A stretch of DNA of 64,000 bases from Mycolicibacterium aurum (GCA_900078775.1 LT549889.1:1488001-1552000); one strand, 5' to 3'. Positions 52,544-62,453 are shown, numbered from the stretch's first letter. Numbers and translations: made by a program. Notes: generated by a model from the letters alone, not told the origin.

Positions 52544-55234
52544 GTGCAGACACACGAGATCAGGAAACGCTTCCTCGATCATTTCGTGAAAGCGGGACAC
52601 ACCGAGGTACCCAGCGCCTCGGTCATTCTCGACGACCCGAACCTGCTGTTCGTCAATGCCGGCATGGTGCAGTTCGTGCCGTACTTCCTCGGCGCCCGCA
52701 CCCCGCCGTACGAGACCGCGACCAGCGTGCAGAAGTGCATCCGCACTCCTGACATCGAAGAGGTGGGCATCACCACCCGGCACAACACCTTCTTTCAGAT
52801 GGCCGGCAACTTCAGCTTCGGCAACTACTTCAAGAAGGGCGCCATCGAGCTGGCCTGGTCGCTGCTGACCAACCCGGTCTCCGAGGGCGGCTACGGGTTC
52901 GACCCGCAGCGGCTGTGGGCCACCGTCTACCTCGACGACGACGAGGCCATCGCGCTGTGGCAGGAGGTCGCCGGCCTGCCGGCCGAGCGCATCCAGCGCC
53001 GCGGCATGGCGGACAACTACTGGTCGATGGGCATCCCCGGGCCGTGCGGCCCGTGTTCGGAGATCTATTACGACCGCGGCCCCGCGTACGGCATCGACGG
53101 CGGGCCGGAAGCCAACGAGGACCGCTACATCGAGATCTGGAATCTCGTGTTCATGCAGAACGAGCGCGGTGAGGGCACCGGCAAGGACAACTTCGAGATC
53201 CTCGGCCCGCTGCCGCGCAAGAACATCGACACCGGCATGGGTGTCGAGCGCATCGCCTGCCTGCTGCAGGGTGTGGACAACGTCTACGAGACCGACCTGG
53301 TGCGTCCGGTCATCGACCTGGTCGCCGGGATCGCTCCGCGCGGGTATGGACAGGGCAATCACACCGACGACGTGCGCTACCGCATCATCGGCGACCACAG
53401 CCGCACCGCGGCCATCATCATCGGCGACGGTGTCACCCCGGGTAACGAGGGCCGTGGGTACGTGCTGCGCCGGCTGCTGCGCCGGATCATCCGGGCGGCC
53501 CGACTGCTCGGTGTGGAGCGCCCGATCATGGCCGATCTGATGGCGACCGTGCGCGACGAGATGGGCCCGTCCTACCCGGAACTGGTGGCCGACTTCGACC
53601 GGATCAACCGGATCGCGGTGGCCGAGGAGACGGCATTCAACCGCACGCTGGCCTCCGGGTCGAAGCTGTTCGAGGAGGCTGCGCGCACCACGAAGGCGTC
53701 GGGGTCCGACAAGCTGTCCGGCCGCGACGCATTCACCCTGCACGACACCTACGGATTCCCGATCGAGCTGACCCTGGAGATGGCCGCCGAAGCGGACCTC
53801 GCGGTGGACGAAGAGGGCTTCCGCGGTCTGATGGCCGAGCAGCGTCAACGTGCCAAGGCCGATGCGGCCGCCCGCAAGCAGGCGCACGCCGACCTGTCCG
53901 CCTACCGCGAACTCGTCGACAGCGGCCCCACCGAGTTCACCGGATTCGACGAGTTGAGTTCGCAGGCACGCATTCTCGGCATCTTCGTCGACGGTAAGCG
54001 GGTCCCGGTGGTGTCTCACGAGACCGCCATCGGCCAGCAGGTCGAACTGATCCTGGACCGTACGCCGTTCTACGCCGAATCCGGCGGCCAGATCGCCGAT
54101 GAGGGCGCCATCTCCGGCACCGGCTCGTCCGAGACCGCCAAGGCAGCCGTCACCGACGTACAAAAGATCGCAAAAACCCTTTGGGCACACCGTATCTCGG
54201 TGGAATCCGGGGAGTTCGTCGAAGGTGACACCGTCATCGCCGAGGTCGACCCGAAGTGGCGCCAGGGCGCGACCCAGGGGCATTCCGGCACGCACATGGT
54301 GCACGCCGCGCTGCGTGAGGTGCTGGGCCCCAACGCCGTGCAGGCGGGCTCGCTGAACCGGCCCGGCTACCTGCGTTTCGACTTCAACTGGCAGGGCTCG
54401 CTGTCCGACGAACAACGAGCGCGGATCGAAGCCGTGGCCAACGAGGCGGTGCAGGCCGACTTCGCGGTGAACACCTTCAACACCGGCCTCGAAGAGGCCA
54501 AGGCGATGGGCGCCATGGCGCTGTTCGGCGAGAACTACCCCGACGAGGTCCGGGTGGTCGAGATCGGCGGGCCGTTCTCCCTGGAACTCTGCGGTGGCAC
54601 GCACGTGCGCAGCTCCGCCCAGATCGGCCCGGTCACCGTGCTCGGCGAATCCTCGGTCGGTTCGGGTGTGCGCCGCGTGGAGGCCTTCGTCGGGCTGGAA
54701 TCGTTCCGGCACCTGTCCAAGGAACGCGCGCTGATGGCCGGCCTGGCCTCCTCACTGAAGGTGCCGTCGGAGGAGGTCCCGGCCCGGGTGGCAAACCTGG
54801 TCGACCGGCTGAAGGCCGCCGAGAAGGAACTCGACCGGGTGCGGCTGGCGAACGCGCGCGCCGCGGCAGCAAATGCCGCCGCCGGCGCGGAGCTTGTCGG
54901 TAAGGTGCGTCTCGTGGCTCAGCGGATGGCCGGAGGGATCTCCGGCGGGGACCTGCGCAGCCTCGTCGGCGACATCAAGGGCAAGCTCGGTTCGGACCCG
55001 GCGGTCATCGCACTGATCAGTGAGGGCGAGGACGACGCCGTGCCGTTCGTGGTAGCGGTGAACGCGAGCGCCCAGGATCTCGGGCTCAGCGCGAACGACC
55101 TGGTGAAGACGTTGGGGGCGGCCGTCAACGGCCGCGGGGGTGGCAAGGCCGATCTGGCCCAGGGGTCCGGTAAGGGGGCGGCGGGTATCGACGCGGCATT
55201 GGCCGCGCTGCACGCCGAGATCGCCCGGAGCTAG
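52544..55234 (+). CDS. alaS: Alanyl-tRNA synthetase
   Basis: An 896-residue class II synthetase from GTG 52544. The catalytic core (1-250) has motif 1 region [15 protein letters not shown], motif 2 [22 protein letters not shown] (in parts) and a [13 protein letters not shown] motif 3. Then come the tRNA recognition domain (to about 460), the editing domain with zinc/ligand residues [12 protein letters not shown] (His-x3-His, about 584-595) and CGGTHV near 685, and the C-terminal oligomerisation domain. Editing should clear Ser- and Gly-tRNA-Ala. It is complete. ruvX starts 3 bases after its stop codon. Confidence 0.96.
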   Translation: MQTHEIRKRFLDHFVKAGHTEVPSASVILDDPNLLFVNAGMVQFVPYFLGARTPPYETATSVQKCIRTPDIEEVGITTRHNTFFQMAGNFSFGNYFKKGAIELAWSLLTNPVSEGGYGFDPQRLWATVYLDDDEAIALWQEVAGLPAERIQRRGMADNYWSMGIPGPCGPCSEIYYDRGPAYGIDGGPEANEDRYIEIWNLVFMQNERGEGTGKDNFEILGPLPRKNIDTGMGVERIACLLQGVDNVYETDLVRPVIDLVAGIAPRGYGQGNHTDDVRYRIIGDHSRTAAIIIGDGVTPGNEGRGYVLRRLLRRIIRAARLLGVERPIMADLMATVRDEMGPSYPELVADFDRINRIAVAEETAFNRTLASGSKLFEEAARTTKASGSDKLSGRDAFTLHDTYGFPIELTLEMAAEADLAVDEEGFRGLMAEQRQRAKADAAARKQAHADLSAYRELVDSGPTEFTGFDELSSQARILGIFVDGKRVPVVSHETAIGQQVELILDRTPFYAESGGQIADEGAISGTGSSETAKAAVTDVQKIAKTLWAHRISVESGEFVEGDTVIAEVDPKWRQGATQGHSGTHMVHAALREVLGPNAVQAGSLNRPGYLRFDFNWQGSLSDEQRARIEAVANEAVQADFAVNTFNTGLEEAKAMGAMALFGENYPDEVRVVEIGGPFSLELCGGTHVRSSAQIGPVTVLGESSVGSGVRRVEAFVGLESFRHLSKERALMAGLASSLKVPSEEVPARVANLVDRLKAAEKELDRVRLANARAAAANAAAGAELVGKVRLVAQRMAGGISGGDLRSLVGDIKGKLGSDPAVIALISEGEDDAVPFVVAVNASAQDLGLSANDLVKTLGAAVNGRGGGKADLAQGSGKGAAGIDAALAALHAEIARS

Positions 55235-55237
55235 CCG

Positions 55238-55732
55238 GTGGCCGACGATGCCGAACGCCGGCCGGACCGGCCCGGTCCCGATGACCCGGGACGGGGCCGC
55301 CGGATCGGTATCGATGTCGGCACCGTCCGGATCGGGGTCGCGCTCAGCGACCCCGACGGGATACTGGCCACCCCGTTGGAGACCGTGCAGCGGGACAAGA
55401 CGGGACGGCACCTGCGCAAGCTGGTGAAGCTCGTCGAGGAGAACGAAGCGGTCGAGGTCGTCGTCGGCCTGCCGCGCACATTGGCGAACCGTTCCGGTTC
55501 GTCAGCTCAGGACGCCGTCGAACTGGCCGATACCCTGGCGGACCGGATCGCACCCACCCCGGTGCGACTGGCCGACGAACGGCTGACCACGGTGACCGCG
55601 CAGCGGTCGCTACGGGAAGCGGGGGTACGCGCCAAGAACCAGCGGGCCATGGTCGATCAGGTTGCGGCAGTGGGGATTCTGCAGAACTGGTTGGACCAGC
55701 GCCGGTCCGCATTAAGGGATGTTGATGAGTGA
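55238..55732 (+). CDS. ruvX: Putative pre-16S rRNA nuclease (RuvX/YqgF)
   Basis: A 164-residue protein from GTG 55238. After a charged N-terminal extension of about 22 residues, the RNase H-like core shows [16 protein letters not shown] (with the first Asp of the active site), [30 protein letters not shown] and [20 protein letters not shown]. It takes part in 5'-end processing of 16S rRNA. It corresponds to Rv2554c and its stop overlaps mltG. Confidence 0.92.
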   Translation: MADDAERRPDRPGPDDPGRGRRIGIDVGTVRIGVALSDPDGILATPLETVQRDKTGRHLRKLVKLVEENEAVEVVVGLPRTLANRSGSSAQDAVELADTLADRIAPTPVRLADERLTTVTAQRSLREAGVRAKNQRAMVDQVAAVGILQNWLDQRRSALRDVDE

Positions 55733-56993
55733 CCACTGGAATGCCGAGCGCAGCGAGCAATGGAGCTCGGAGCGCAGCGAACCCGTGGCCGTCGGGCCGC
55801 CACGGCGCCGGTTGAGCCGCGCCGAGCGGGCCCTGGAGCGCCGCAGCGCGCGCCGCCGGCGGGTGTTCTCGATCGCCGCGCTGGCCACCCTGATCGTCGT
55901 GGTGATCGGCGTGGTCTTCCTGGGGTCCCGGTTGTGGCACGGGATGTTCGGCGGCACCAGCGATTTCGCCGGCGAGGGCGTCGCCGACATCGTCGTCGAG
56001 GTGCACAGCGGCGACTCGACCACCGCGATCGGGCAGACGCTGGCCGAACAGAACGTGGTGTCCTCGTCGAAGGCGTTCGTGGAGGCCGCGGCCAGCAACC
56101 CGGCGATCGCCGCTATCCAGCCCGGCTTCTACAAGCTGCGCACCGAGATCCCGGCCTCCAGCGCGGTGGAGAAGCTGGCCGACCCGCAGAGCCGGGTCGG
56201 GCAGATGGTCATCCCGGAGGGCCGCCAGCTCGACGACGTCGCCGACGTCAAGACCGATGCGGTGACCAAGGGCATCCTGTCGCTGATCTCGGATGCCTCC
56301 TGCATCGACCTCGACGGGGACCGGGCCTGCGTGTCCGCCGAGGATCTGAAGGAGGCCGCCGGTAACGCGGACCTGAGCGCACTGTCGGTGCCCGCGTGGG
56401 CGAGCGCACCGGTGATCGCGATGGGCAGTGACCACCGGAGGCTGGAAGGCCTCATCGCACCGGGCAGCTGGAACGTCAACCCGTCGGGTTCGGCCGAGGA
56501 GATCCTCGGCTCGCTGATCGGCGCGAGCACGGCGCTCTACGAGGCGAACGGACTGCTCGCCGCGGCCGAGACGGCCGCGTTGACGCCCTACGAGATCCTG
56601 GTCGTGGCATCCCTTGTGCAGCGGGAGTCGCTGCCGCAGGACTTCACCAAGGTGGCCCGGGTGATCTTCAACCGGCTCGACGTGGGCCAGAAACTCGAGT
56701 TCGACTCGACGGTGAACTACTCGCTGGACCGCACCGAGGTGGCCACCACCGACGCCGACCGTGCCAGGGTCACCCCGTGGAACACCTACGCCTCACCGGG
56801 GCTGCCCAAGACGCCGATCTGCTCGCCCGGCGGGCCCGCGCTGACCGCCGCGGAGAACCCGGAACCGGGGGACTGGCTGTACTTCGTCACCATCGACCTG
56901 CAGGGCACCACGCTGTTCACCCGCGACTACGAGCAGCACCTCGCAAGCATCGAACTGGCCCGGAAAAACGGTGTCCTCGACAGTGCCAGGTAG
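55725..56993 (+). CDS. mltG: Endolytic transglycosylase MltG
   Basis: A 422-residue protein. ATG 55725 is preferred to ATG 55719, since AAGGG (55714-55718) is 6 bases upstream. The cytosolic N-terminus is Arg-rich, with an 11-base direct DNA repeat (GAGCGCAGCGA at 55746 and 55770) encoding ERSE twice. One membrane segment (about 48-70) is followed by the YceG domain. Its catalytic Glu lies in ASLVQRES (near 297), with TVNYSLDR and [20 protein letters not shown] (split) near the C-terminus. It cuts nascent peptidoglycan glycan strands in the membrane and sets their length. It overlaps the genes on both sides. Confidence 0.93.
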   Translation: MSDHWNAERSEQWSSERSEPVAVGPPRRRLSRAERALERRSARRRRVFSIAALATLIVVVIGVVFLGSRLWHGMFGGTSDFAGEGVADIVVEVHSGDSTTAIGQTLAEQNVVSSSKAFVEAAASNPAIAAIQPGFYKLRTEIPASSAVEKLADPQSRVGQMVIPEGRQLDDVADVKTDAVTKGILSLISDASCIDLDGDRACVSAEDLKEAAGNADLSALSVPAWASAPVIAMGSDHRRLEGLIAPGSWNVNPSGSAEEILGSLIGASTALYEANGLLAAAETAALTPYEILVVASLVQRESLPQDFTKVARVIFNRLDVGQKLEFDSTVNYSLDRTEVATTDADRARVTPWNTYASPGLPKTPICSPGGPALTAAENPEPGDWLYFVTIDLQGTTLFTRDYEQHLASIELARKNGVLDSAR

Positions 56994-57789
56994 CGACCAG
57001 GCCAGGAAAGCCGCTGTCCTGGGCTCGCCGATCTCGCACTCCCGCTCACCGGACATCCACCTGGCCGCCTACCGGGCGCTGGGGTTGACGTCGTGGACCT
57101 ATGACCGCATCGAGTGCAGCGCCGAGGCGCTGCCCGGGCTGGTCGCCGGTCTCGGACCGGAATGGGTCGGGCTGTCGGTCACCAAGCCGGGCAAGTTCGC
57201 CGCACTCGCCGTCGCCACCGAACGCACCGAACGGGCGACGCTGGTCGGCTCGGCCAACACCCTGGTGCGCACCGAAACCGGTTGGCGCGCCGACAACACC
57301 GATATCGACGGGGTGATCGGCGCGCTGGCCGACGAGGTCAGCGCGCCCGTGCGCGGTGCGGTCCTCGGCTCCGGGGGGACCGCGCCGGCGGCGGTCGTCG
57401 CCCTGGCCGCCCTCGGGGTGCGCGACCTCGCGGTGCTCGCGCGCAACCCGGACAAGTCCGCGCCGCTGCTGCGGATGGCCGAACCGCTCGGCATGACGAT
57501 CCGCTGGGTCGAACTCGGCACACCGGTCCCGGATCTGGACGTCGCGGTCAACACGTTGCCCGCCGATGTCGCGGGCGGCTACGCCGGCACCATCGCCGGG
57601 GTGCCGGTGCTGCTGGACGCCATCTACGACCCGTGGCCCACCCCGCTGGCCGCCGCGGTGCAGGCCGACGGCGGCCGGGTCGTCAACGGGCTGCAGATGC
57701 TGCTGCACCAGGCGGTCGCCCAGGTGGAACAGTTCACCGGGATGCCGGCACCCGAAGAGGTGATGAGGGCGGCGCTGGAGCGGTCCTAG
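56971..57789 (+). CDS. aroE: Shikimate dehydrogenase
   Basis: A 272-residue protein from GTG 56971, overlapping mltG by 23 bases; GTG 56983 is an alternative. Substrate-site features: SPISHSRSPDIH (about 19-30), SVTKPGKFAALA with the catalytic Lys, and NTDIDG with the catalytic Asp. The NADP-binding part begins GAVLGSGGTAPAAV near 129. The normal wording VTMPxK is VTKPGK here, a minor change. It reduces 3-dehydroshikimate in the aromatic amino acid path. It corresponds to Rv2552c, next to mltG and the mini prepilin peptidase. Confidence 0.93.
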   Translation: MSSTVPGSDQARKAAVLGSPISHSRSPDIHLAAYRALGLTSWTYDRIECSAEALPGLVAGLGPEWVGLSVTKPGKFAALAVATERTERATLVGSANTLVRTETGWRADNTDIDGVIGALADEVSAPVRGAVLGSGGTAPAAVVALAALGVRDLAVLARNPDKSAPLLRMAEPLGMTIRWVELGTPVPDLDVAVNTLPADVAGGYAGTIAGVPVLLDAIYDPWPTPLAAAVQADGGRVVNGLQMLLHQAVAQVEQFTGMPAPEEVMRAALERS

Positions 57790-57792
57790 CCT
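57787..57792 (+). promoter_or_regulatory. -10 element of leaderless mini prepilin peptidase gene
   Basis: TAGCCT fits TANNNT, overlaps the aroE stop codon (TAG 57787-57789) and ends 6 bases before GTG 57799, consistent with leaderless transcription. Confidence 0.45.
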
Positions 57793-57798
57793 GGATGG

Positions 57799-58218
57799 GT
57801 GGGGGTGCTGGCGGTCGGTCTGTGGCTGGCCGCGCTGACCGGGTACGACATCGCGGCGCGCCGGTTGCCGAACCTGCTGACCGTGCCGGGCGCGGCGCTG
57901 ATCCTGGTCTGGGCCGCGGCCGGCGGGCGCGGGTGGCCGGCAGTGGCCGGGGCGGCCGCACTGTTCGGTGTGTACCTGCTGATCCATCTCGCGGCGCCCG
58001 CCGATCTGGGTGCCGGTGACGTGAAGCTGGCGCTGGGCCTCGGCGCACTCACCGGGGCGTTCGGCGTCGATGTGTGGACGCTGGCCGCGCTCGGCGCGCC
58101 GCTGCTGACCGCGGTGTGGGCGTTGGCCGCGCGGGCGTGCGGGCGGCGCGACCCGGTGCCGCACGGGCCCGCGATGTGCGCCAGCACGGCCGCAGCGCTC
58201 GCGCTGGTGCTGGTCTAG
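57799..58218 (+). CDS. Short A24-type prepilin peptidase (Rv2551c-like)
   Basis: A 139-residue protein from GTG 57799. It has four hydrophobic segments and the two catalytic Asp motifs of type IV prepilin peptidases: TGYDIAARRLPN (Asp near 17) and LGAGDVKLALGLG (Asp near 74). The N-methyltransferase half and the CxxC motif of classical PilD are absent, as in short forms (TadV/CpaA/FlaK-like). It is expected in the membrane, cutting leader peptides from Flp-type pilins. No pilin gene is in this window. Its last four bases overlap the convergent glycerate kinase gene. Confidence 0.88.
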   Translation: MGVLAVGLWLAALTGYDIAARRLPNLLTVPGAALILVWAAAGGRGWPAVAGAAALFGVYLLIHLAAPADLGAGDVKLALGLGALTGAFGVDVWTLAALGAPLLTAVWALAARACGRRDPVPHGPAMCASTAAALALVLV

Positions 58219-59378
58219 CAGCGGGCCGCGAGCCGGGGCAGGTGTTCGGCGGCGATGGTGGCGCCGATCCGGTGCAGCAGGGTGCGGGCGTCGCGCATGC
58301 TGGTCGGCTGGTCGGGTTCCAGATCGGACAGGGTGTAGACGGCGTCGAGCCCCGCTGCCCGCAGGTCGGCCGCAGCCACCGTGCAGCAGCCCGCGACCGC
58401 CAGCACCGGAATGCCCTGTGCACGTGCCGTTCTGGCGACCCCGATCGGGCCCTTGCCGCGCAGGGACTGTCCGTCGAGGGATCCCTCGCCGACGAGCACC
58501 AGCGCGGCACCCTCGATTACCTCGGCGAAGCCGCCGACGTCCAGCAGCAGATCGATGCCCGAGGTGAGCCGGGCGCCCAGCACCGCGGCCATGGTGAAGG
58601 CCAGCCCGCCGGCCGCGCCCACACCCGGCCGGTCACGCAGGTCACGCTCGGTGTGTCGGGCGACGATGTCGGCCCACCGGCGTAGCGCGGCGTCCAGGGC
58701 GCGCGCGGTGGCCGGGTCCGCGCCCTTCTGCGGGCCGTAGACGTGGGCGGCCCCGGACGGGCCGGTGAGCGGGTTGTCCACATCGCAGGCGACGACGAGT
58801 TCGGCGCCGGACAGCCGCGGGTCGAGCCGGTCCAGGTCCAGGCTGTGCGCGTGGGCCAGATCGTCCCCGCTGGGGTAGAGCGGGTCGCCGTGCGCATCGA
58901 GCAGTCGGGCACCCAGGCCGACGAGCAGGCCCGCCCCGCCGTCGGTGGTGGCACTGCCGCCCACCCCGAGCACGATCCGGCGGGCACCGCGGTCCAGGGC
59001 GTCGCGGACCAGCGCGCCGACCCCGAGGGTGCACGCTGTGCGTGCCGACGTCGCGGTGGGCCCCGTCCGGCCCAGCAGGGCGAGTCCGTTGGCCGCGGCC
59101 GCTTCGATGACGGCGGTGCGTCCGCGCAACGCGTAGCCGGCCGACACCGGCCGCTGCAGCGGCCCGGGCACGGTGCAGTGCACCGGGGTGAAGCCGCGGC
59201 CGGTCACCATGGCGACCGTGCCCTCGCCGCCGTCGGCGACGGGGAACTCGACGATCCGGCGCCGCGAGCGCTCCCGCAGCCCGGCGGACAGCGCCGCGGC
59301 CACCTCCGTCGCGGTCGCCGAACCCTTGAATTTGTCCGGTGCCACCACCACGTGGCCGCCAAAGTCGTTGTCGTGCAT
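58215..59378 (-). CDS. Glycerate 2-kinase (GlxK/GarK family)
   Basis: A 387-residue protein from ATG 59378. Family motifs are VVVAPDKFKGSATATEV (about 10-26), FPVADGGEGTV, RGARRIVLGVGGSATTDGGAGLL (the Gly-rich nucleotide region), and LTSGIDLLLDVGGFAEVIEGAALVLVGEGSLDGQSLRGKGP (in parts) near the C-terminus. It phosphorylates glycerate to 2-phosphoglycerate, feeding central metabolism. It is divergent from the LacI regulator and shares the two operator copies with it. By context it is the last step for a three-carbon fragment. Confidence 0.92.
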   Translation of the reverse strand: MHDNDFGGHVVVAPDKFKGSATATEVAAALSAGLRERSRRRIVEFPVADGGEGTVAMVTGRGFTPVHCTVPGPLQRPVSAGYALRGRTAVIEAAAANGLALLGRTGPTATSARTACTLGVGALVRDALDRGARRIVLGVGGSATTDGGAGLLVGLGARLLDAHGDPLYPSGDDLAHAHSLDLDRLDPRLSGAELVVACDVDNPLTGPSGAAHVYGPQKGADPATARALDAALRRWADIVARHTERDLRDRPGVGAAGGLAFTMAAVLGARLTSGIDLLLDVGGFAEVIEGAALVLVGEGSLDGQSLRGKGPIGVARTARAQGIPVLAVAGCCTVAAADLRAAGLDAVYTLSDLEPDQPTSMRDARTLLHRIGATIAAEHLPRLAARC

Positions 59379-59416
59379 GGGTTTCACGGGGCGACGGTAA
59401 GCCCCGGGCGCGGCGG

Positions 59417-59430
59417 TAAGCAACGTTAAG
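59417..59430. promoter_or_regulatory. LacI operator copy 1
   Basis: TAAGCAACGTTAAG; its exact reverse complement recurs at 59475-59488. It lies 39 bases upstream of the glycerate kinase start. Confidence 0.75.
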
Positions 59431-59474
59431 CCCCGCTGAAGGCGCGCGTCCGGCGCGGGTAACGTGGAAAGCTA

Positions 59475-59488
59475 CTTAACGTTGCTTA
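59475..59488. promoter_or_regulatory. LacI operator copy 2
   Basis: CTTAACGTTGCTTA, the perfect inverted copy of the site at 59417-59430, with centres 58 bases apart. It lies 54 bases upstream of the lacI start. The two sites could be bridged by one tetramer or be used separately by each divergent promoter. Confidence 0.75.
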
Positions 59489-59541
59489 ACGCCGGGCGGC
59501 CCGGCTGTAATGGGGACCACAGCGGTCGAGAGGAGGGGGCT

Positions 59542-60597
59542 ATGAACGATATCGCCGTACCGGACGCCCCCGCCAAGGCGGTTTCGGCGGCCGCGGTGGC
59601 CCGGGCCTGCGGTGTCTCGAAGGCGACCGTCAGCTATGTGATGAACGGGCAGGGCGGGGTGTCGGCGGAGACGCGCAGGCGGGTCATCAAGACCGCCAGT
59701 GAACTCGGTTACCGGCCCGCCGCGGGTCCACGCCGCGATCCGCTGCTGACCCGGGTCGTCGGCCTGATCCTGCCCAACATCGGCAACCCGATGTACACCG
59801 GGTGGGCCGAACGCATCATCTCGATCACCCGCGAGCAGGGTTTCGACGTCTTCGTCGCCACCACCGACGACGATCCCGACACGCTGGCCCAGGTCGCCGG
59901 CACGCTGGCCGCCCGCAATGTGGACGGCGTCATCATCGCCGCCCTGATGCGCGAGGACCTGCGCGCACTCCGGGTGTTGCGGCAGAAGAAGATTCCGTTC
60001 GTCTGCCTGTCCCGAAGCGCCGACCAGTTGCACGGTGACTTCGTCGGCATCGACTTCGACGCGGCGGCCACCCTGCTGATGGAGCATGTGCTCTCGCACG
60101 GCTACCGCGACATCGCCACCGTGATCGGCCCGCGGTTCTCTACCGCCTCGTCGATCCGGGAAGAGGCCTTCGTGCGCACCGCGGCCGCCGCGGGCATCGC
60201 CGTGCAGGGCGCCCGTAAGATCAGCACCCGACTGGACAGCGCCGGCGGGCGCGCCGCCGCGAAATCACTGCTGAGCGGCGCCAAACCGCCGCGCGCCGTG
60301 GTGTGCGGATCGGACGAGATCGCCATCGGCGTCATGGAACACGCGATGTCCATCGGCCTGCGGATCCCGGAGGATCTCGCGGTGGTCGGCGGTGACGGGT
60401 TACCGCACAGCCGATCGGCGTTGATCAACCTGACCACCGTGATCCAGCCGATCAATGTGATGGCCGAGCGCTCCTTCGAACTGCTGCTGGACCAGATCAC
60501 CGCGCCCCGCAGCAGCTATCACCACGTGATCTGCGAGCACCGTCTGCACATCGGACGAACCTGCGGCTGCCCGCCGGTCCGCCAAGACAACACCGAC
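59542..60597 (+). CDS. LacI-family transcriptional regulator
   Basis: A 352-residue protein. ATG 59542 is preceded by AGGAGG at 5-6 bases. The N-terminal helix-turn-helix AVARACGVSKATVSYVMNG (about 16-34) and the hinge ETRRRVIKTASELGYRPAA are clear. The periplasmic-binding-like domain follows (VVGLILPNIGNPMYTGWAERI, split, near 68). It ends with CEHRLHIGRTCGCPP. Effector unknown, likely a sugar acid or its derivative. Operator copies upstream indicate that it controls itself and glycerate kinase, and read-through would carry the SDR and BKACE genes downstream. Confidence 0.93.
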
Positions 60598-60668
60598 TGA
60601 CACCAGCTGTCACCCGACGACGCATGGCCGGCCCGGCCATGGGTCTATTCACCCTGCCCAAAAGGAGT

Positions 60669-61448
60669 ATGAACGTGCACGATCTCGACTTCACCGGACG
60701 GCGGGTGCTGGTCACCGCCGGCGCCGCCGGCATCGGCCGGGCCATCGCCGCCGCCATGAAGGACCGCGGCGCCGAGGTGGTCGTCACCGACGTCGACCAG
60801 GCGGCGGTCGAGGCCGCCCAGCAGTCGGGTCTGCACGCCGTGGTCAGCGACGTGTCTCGCGAAGCCGATGTGGCACAGCTGATGTCGCTGATCGCCGAGC
60901 GGCTCGGCGGGCTGGACGTGCTGGTCAACAACGCGGGGGTGGCCGGTCCCACCGGCCCGGTGGAAACCCTGGACACCGACGCCTGGAGGTTCACCTTCGA
61001 TGTCAACGTGCACGGGCAGTTCCTCTGCGTCAAGCACGCCCTGCCCATGCTGAAGGCCTCGGCCGACGGATCGATCATCAACATGTCCTCGGCCGCCGGA
61101 CGACTCGGCATGGCCGGGCGCAGCCCGTACTCGGCCTCCAAGTGGGCCGTCATCGGCTTCACCAAGTCCCTGGCGATCGAGCTGGGGGAGCACGGCATCC
61201 GGGTCAACGCCATCTGCCCGGGCGCGGTCGACGGGCCCCGGATCGAGGCCGTCATCGAGGCGAAGGCGGCAATGCTCGACAAACCGGTCGACGAGGTCGC
61301 CGCGCTCTACCGCGGTCAGTCCTCGCTGGGGCGCCTGGCCACCGCCTCCGACATCGCCGGCATGGCGGTCTTCCTGGCCAGTGGGCTGGCCCGCACCGTC
61401 AACGGCCAGGCGATGGCCGTGGACGGCAACACCGAAAAGCTCTACTGA
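60669..61448 (+). CDS. Short-chain dehydrogenase/reductase
   Basis: A 259-residue protein. ATG 60669 is annotated, but AAAGGAG ends only 1 base before it, so GTG 60675 (two codons later, spacing 7) may be the true start. Classical SDR features are present: nucleotide motif TAGAAGIGRA with Gly18, Gly21 and Gly23, an Asp near 41 favouring NAD, NNAG at 87-90, Ser141, and Tyr154-x3-Lys158 in SPYSASK. The tail reads VNGQAMAVDGN. It should oxidise a hydroxyl of the pathway intermediate, possibly to the beta-keto acid used by the enzyme encoded next. Confidence 0.92.
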   Translation: MNVHDLDFTGRRVLVTAGAAGIGRAIAAAMKDRGAEVVVTDVDQAAVEAAQQSGLHAVVSDVSREADVAQLMSLIAERLGGLDVLVNNAGVAGPTGPVETLDTDAWRFTFDVNVHGQFLCVKHALPMLKASADGSIINMSSAAGRLGMAGRSPYSASKWAVIGFTKSLAIELGEHGIRVNAICPGAVDGPRIEAVIEAKAAMLDKPVDEVAALYRGQSSLGRLATASDIAGMAVFLASGLARTVNGQAMAVDGNTEKLY

Positions 61449-61471
61449 GCGATCAAAGGAGAAACGAAAGC

Positions 61472-62404
61472 ATGTCCCGCGCAGGTAAAGTCATCATCAC
61501 CAGTGCCGTCACCGGCGCCATCCACACACCGAGCATGTCCCCGCATCTGCCGGTCACCGCCGAGGAGATCGCCGATGCCGCGATCGGGGCCGCCGAGGCC
61601 GGGGCGGCCATCGTGCACATGCACGCCCGCTCACCCGAGGACGGCCGGCCCTCCCAGGATCCCAAGGATTTCGAGCCGATCCTGGCCAAGCTCAAGGCCA
61701 ACACCGACGCCGTCATCAACATCACCACCGGCGGATCGCCGCATATGACGGTGCAGGAGCGGATGCGCCCGGTCGCCACCTTCGCACCCGAACTGGCCTC
61801 GCTGAACATGGGGTCGATGAACTTCGGCCTGTACCCGATGCTGGAGCGGTTCACCGAGTTCCGGCACCCCTGGGAACGTGAGGGTCTGGAGAAGTCGCGG
61901 GACCTGGTCTTCAAGAACACCTTCGCCGATATCGAGACCATCCTGGAGATCGGCAACAGGAACGACACCCGCTTCGAATTCGAGTGCTACGACATCTCGC
62001 ATCTGAACAACCTTGCGCACTTCCACGCCCGCGGCCTGGCCCGCGGGCCGCTGTTCGTGCAGTCGGTGTTCGGTCTGCTCGGCGGAATCGGCGGTCACCC
62101 CGAGGATCTCATGCACATGCGGCGCACCGCGGACCGGTTGCTCGGGGACGCCTACGAATGGTCCATCCTCGGCGCGGGCCGCAACCAGATGCCGCTGGCC
62201 ACCATCGGCGCGGCCATGGGCTCGCACGTGCGGGTCGGGCTGGAGGACTCGCTGTGGATCGGCCCCGGACAGCTCGCCGCCTCGAATGCCGAGCAGGTCA
62301 GCCGGATCCGCACCATCCTGGAGGCCCTCAACTTCGAGGTCGCCACCCCCGACGAGGCCCGCGAGATGCTCAACCTGAAAGGCGCCGACAAGGTCGGCTT
62401 CTGA
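61472..62404 (+). CDS. BKACE family beta-keto acid cleavage enzyme (DUF849)
   Basis: A 310-residue TIM-barrel protein from ATG 61472; AAAGGAG lies 10 bases upstream. The metal site HMHAR (His49, His51) follows the strand ITSAVTGAIHTPSM; other landmarks are DAVINITTGGSPHMT, NMGSMNFGL and ILGAGRNQMPL with the probable third ligand region. The family converts a beta-keto acid plus acetyl-CoA to acetoacetate and a new CoA ester. In Kce, a Glu follows TGA and holds the amino group of its substrate; here it is Ile, so a substrate without that amino group is likely. It lies 23 bases after the SDR gene and ends just before a terminator. Confidence 0.92.
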   Translation: MSRAGKVIITSAVTGAIHTPSMSPHLPVTAEEIADAAIGAAEAGAAIVHMHARSPEDGRPSQDPKDFEPILAKLKANTDAVINITTGGSPHMTVQERMRPVATFAPELASLNMGSMNFGLYPMLERFTEFRHPWEREGLEKSRDLVFKNTFADIETILEIGNRNDTRFEFECYDISHLNNLAHFHARGLARGPLFVQSVFGLLGGIGGHPEDLMHMRRTADRLLGDAYEWSILGAGRNQMPLATIGAAMGSHVRVGLEDSLWIGPGQLAASNAEQVSRIRTILEALNFEVATPDEAREMLNLKGADKVGF

Positions 62405-62421
62405 GCCGATCCGGTCACGAA

Positions 62422-62453
62422 AAATCCCCCAGTCCGATCGGGCTGGGGGATTT
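62422..62453. terminator. Bidirectional hairpin terminator
   Basis: AAATCCCCCAG (62422-62432) pairs with CTGGGGGATTT (62443-62453); the stem continues inward around a GATC loop. It lies 18 bases after the BKACE stop and 13 bases from the second stop of the convergent MFS gene. It has A/T-flanks on both sides, so it can serve both directions. Confidence 0.8.

Noticed and set aside
52421..54712. 763-codon open frame antisense to alaS
   Set aside because: Composition and lack of family motifs mark it as a shadow of alaS.
55746..55780. 11-base direct repeat GAGCGCAGCGA at the mltG start as a mobile repeat
   Set aside because: It lies in coding sequence in the same frame (ERSE twice) and is too short to claim mobility.
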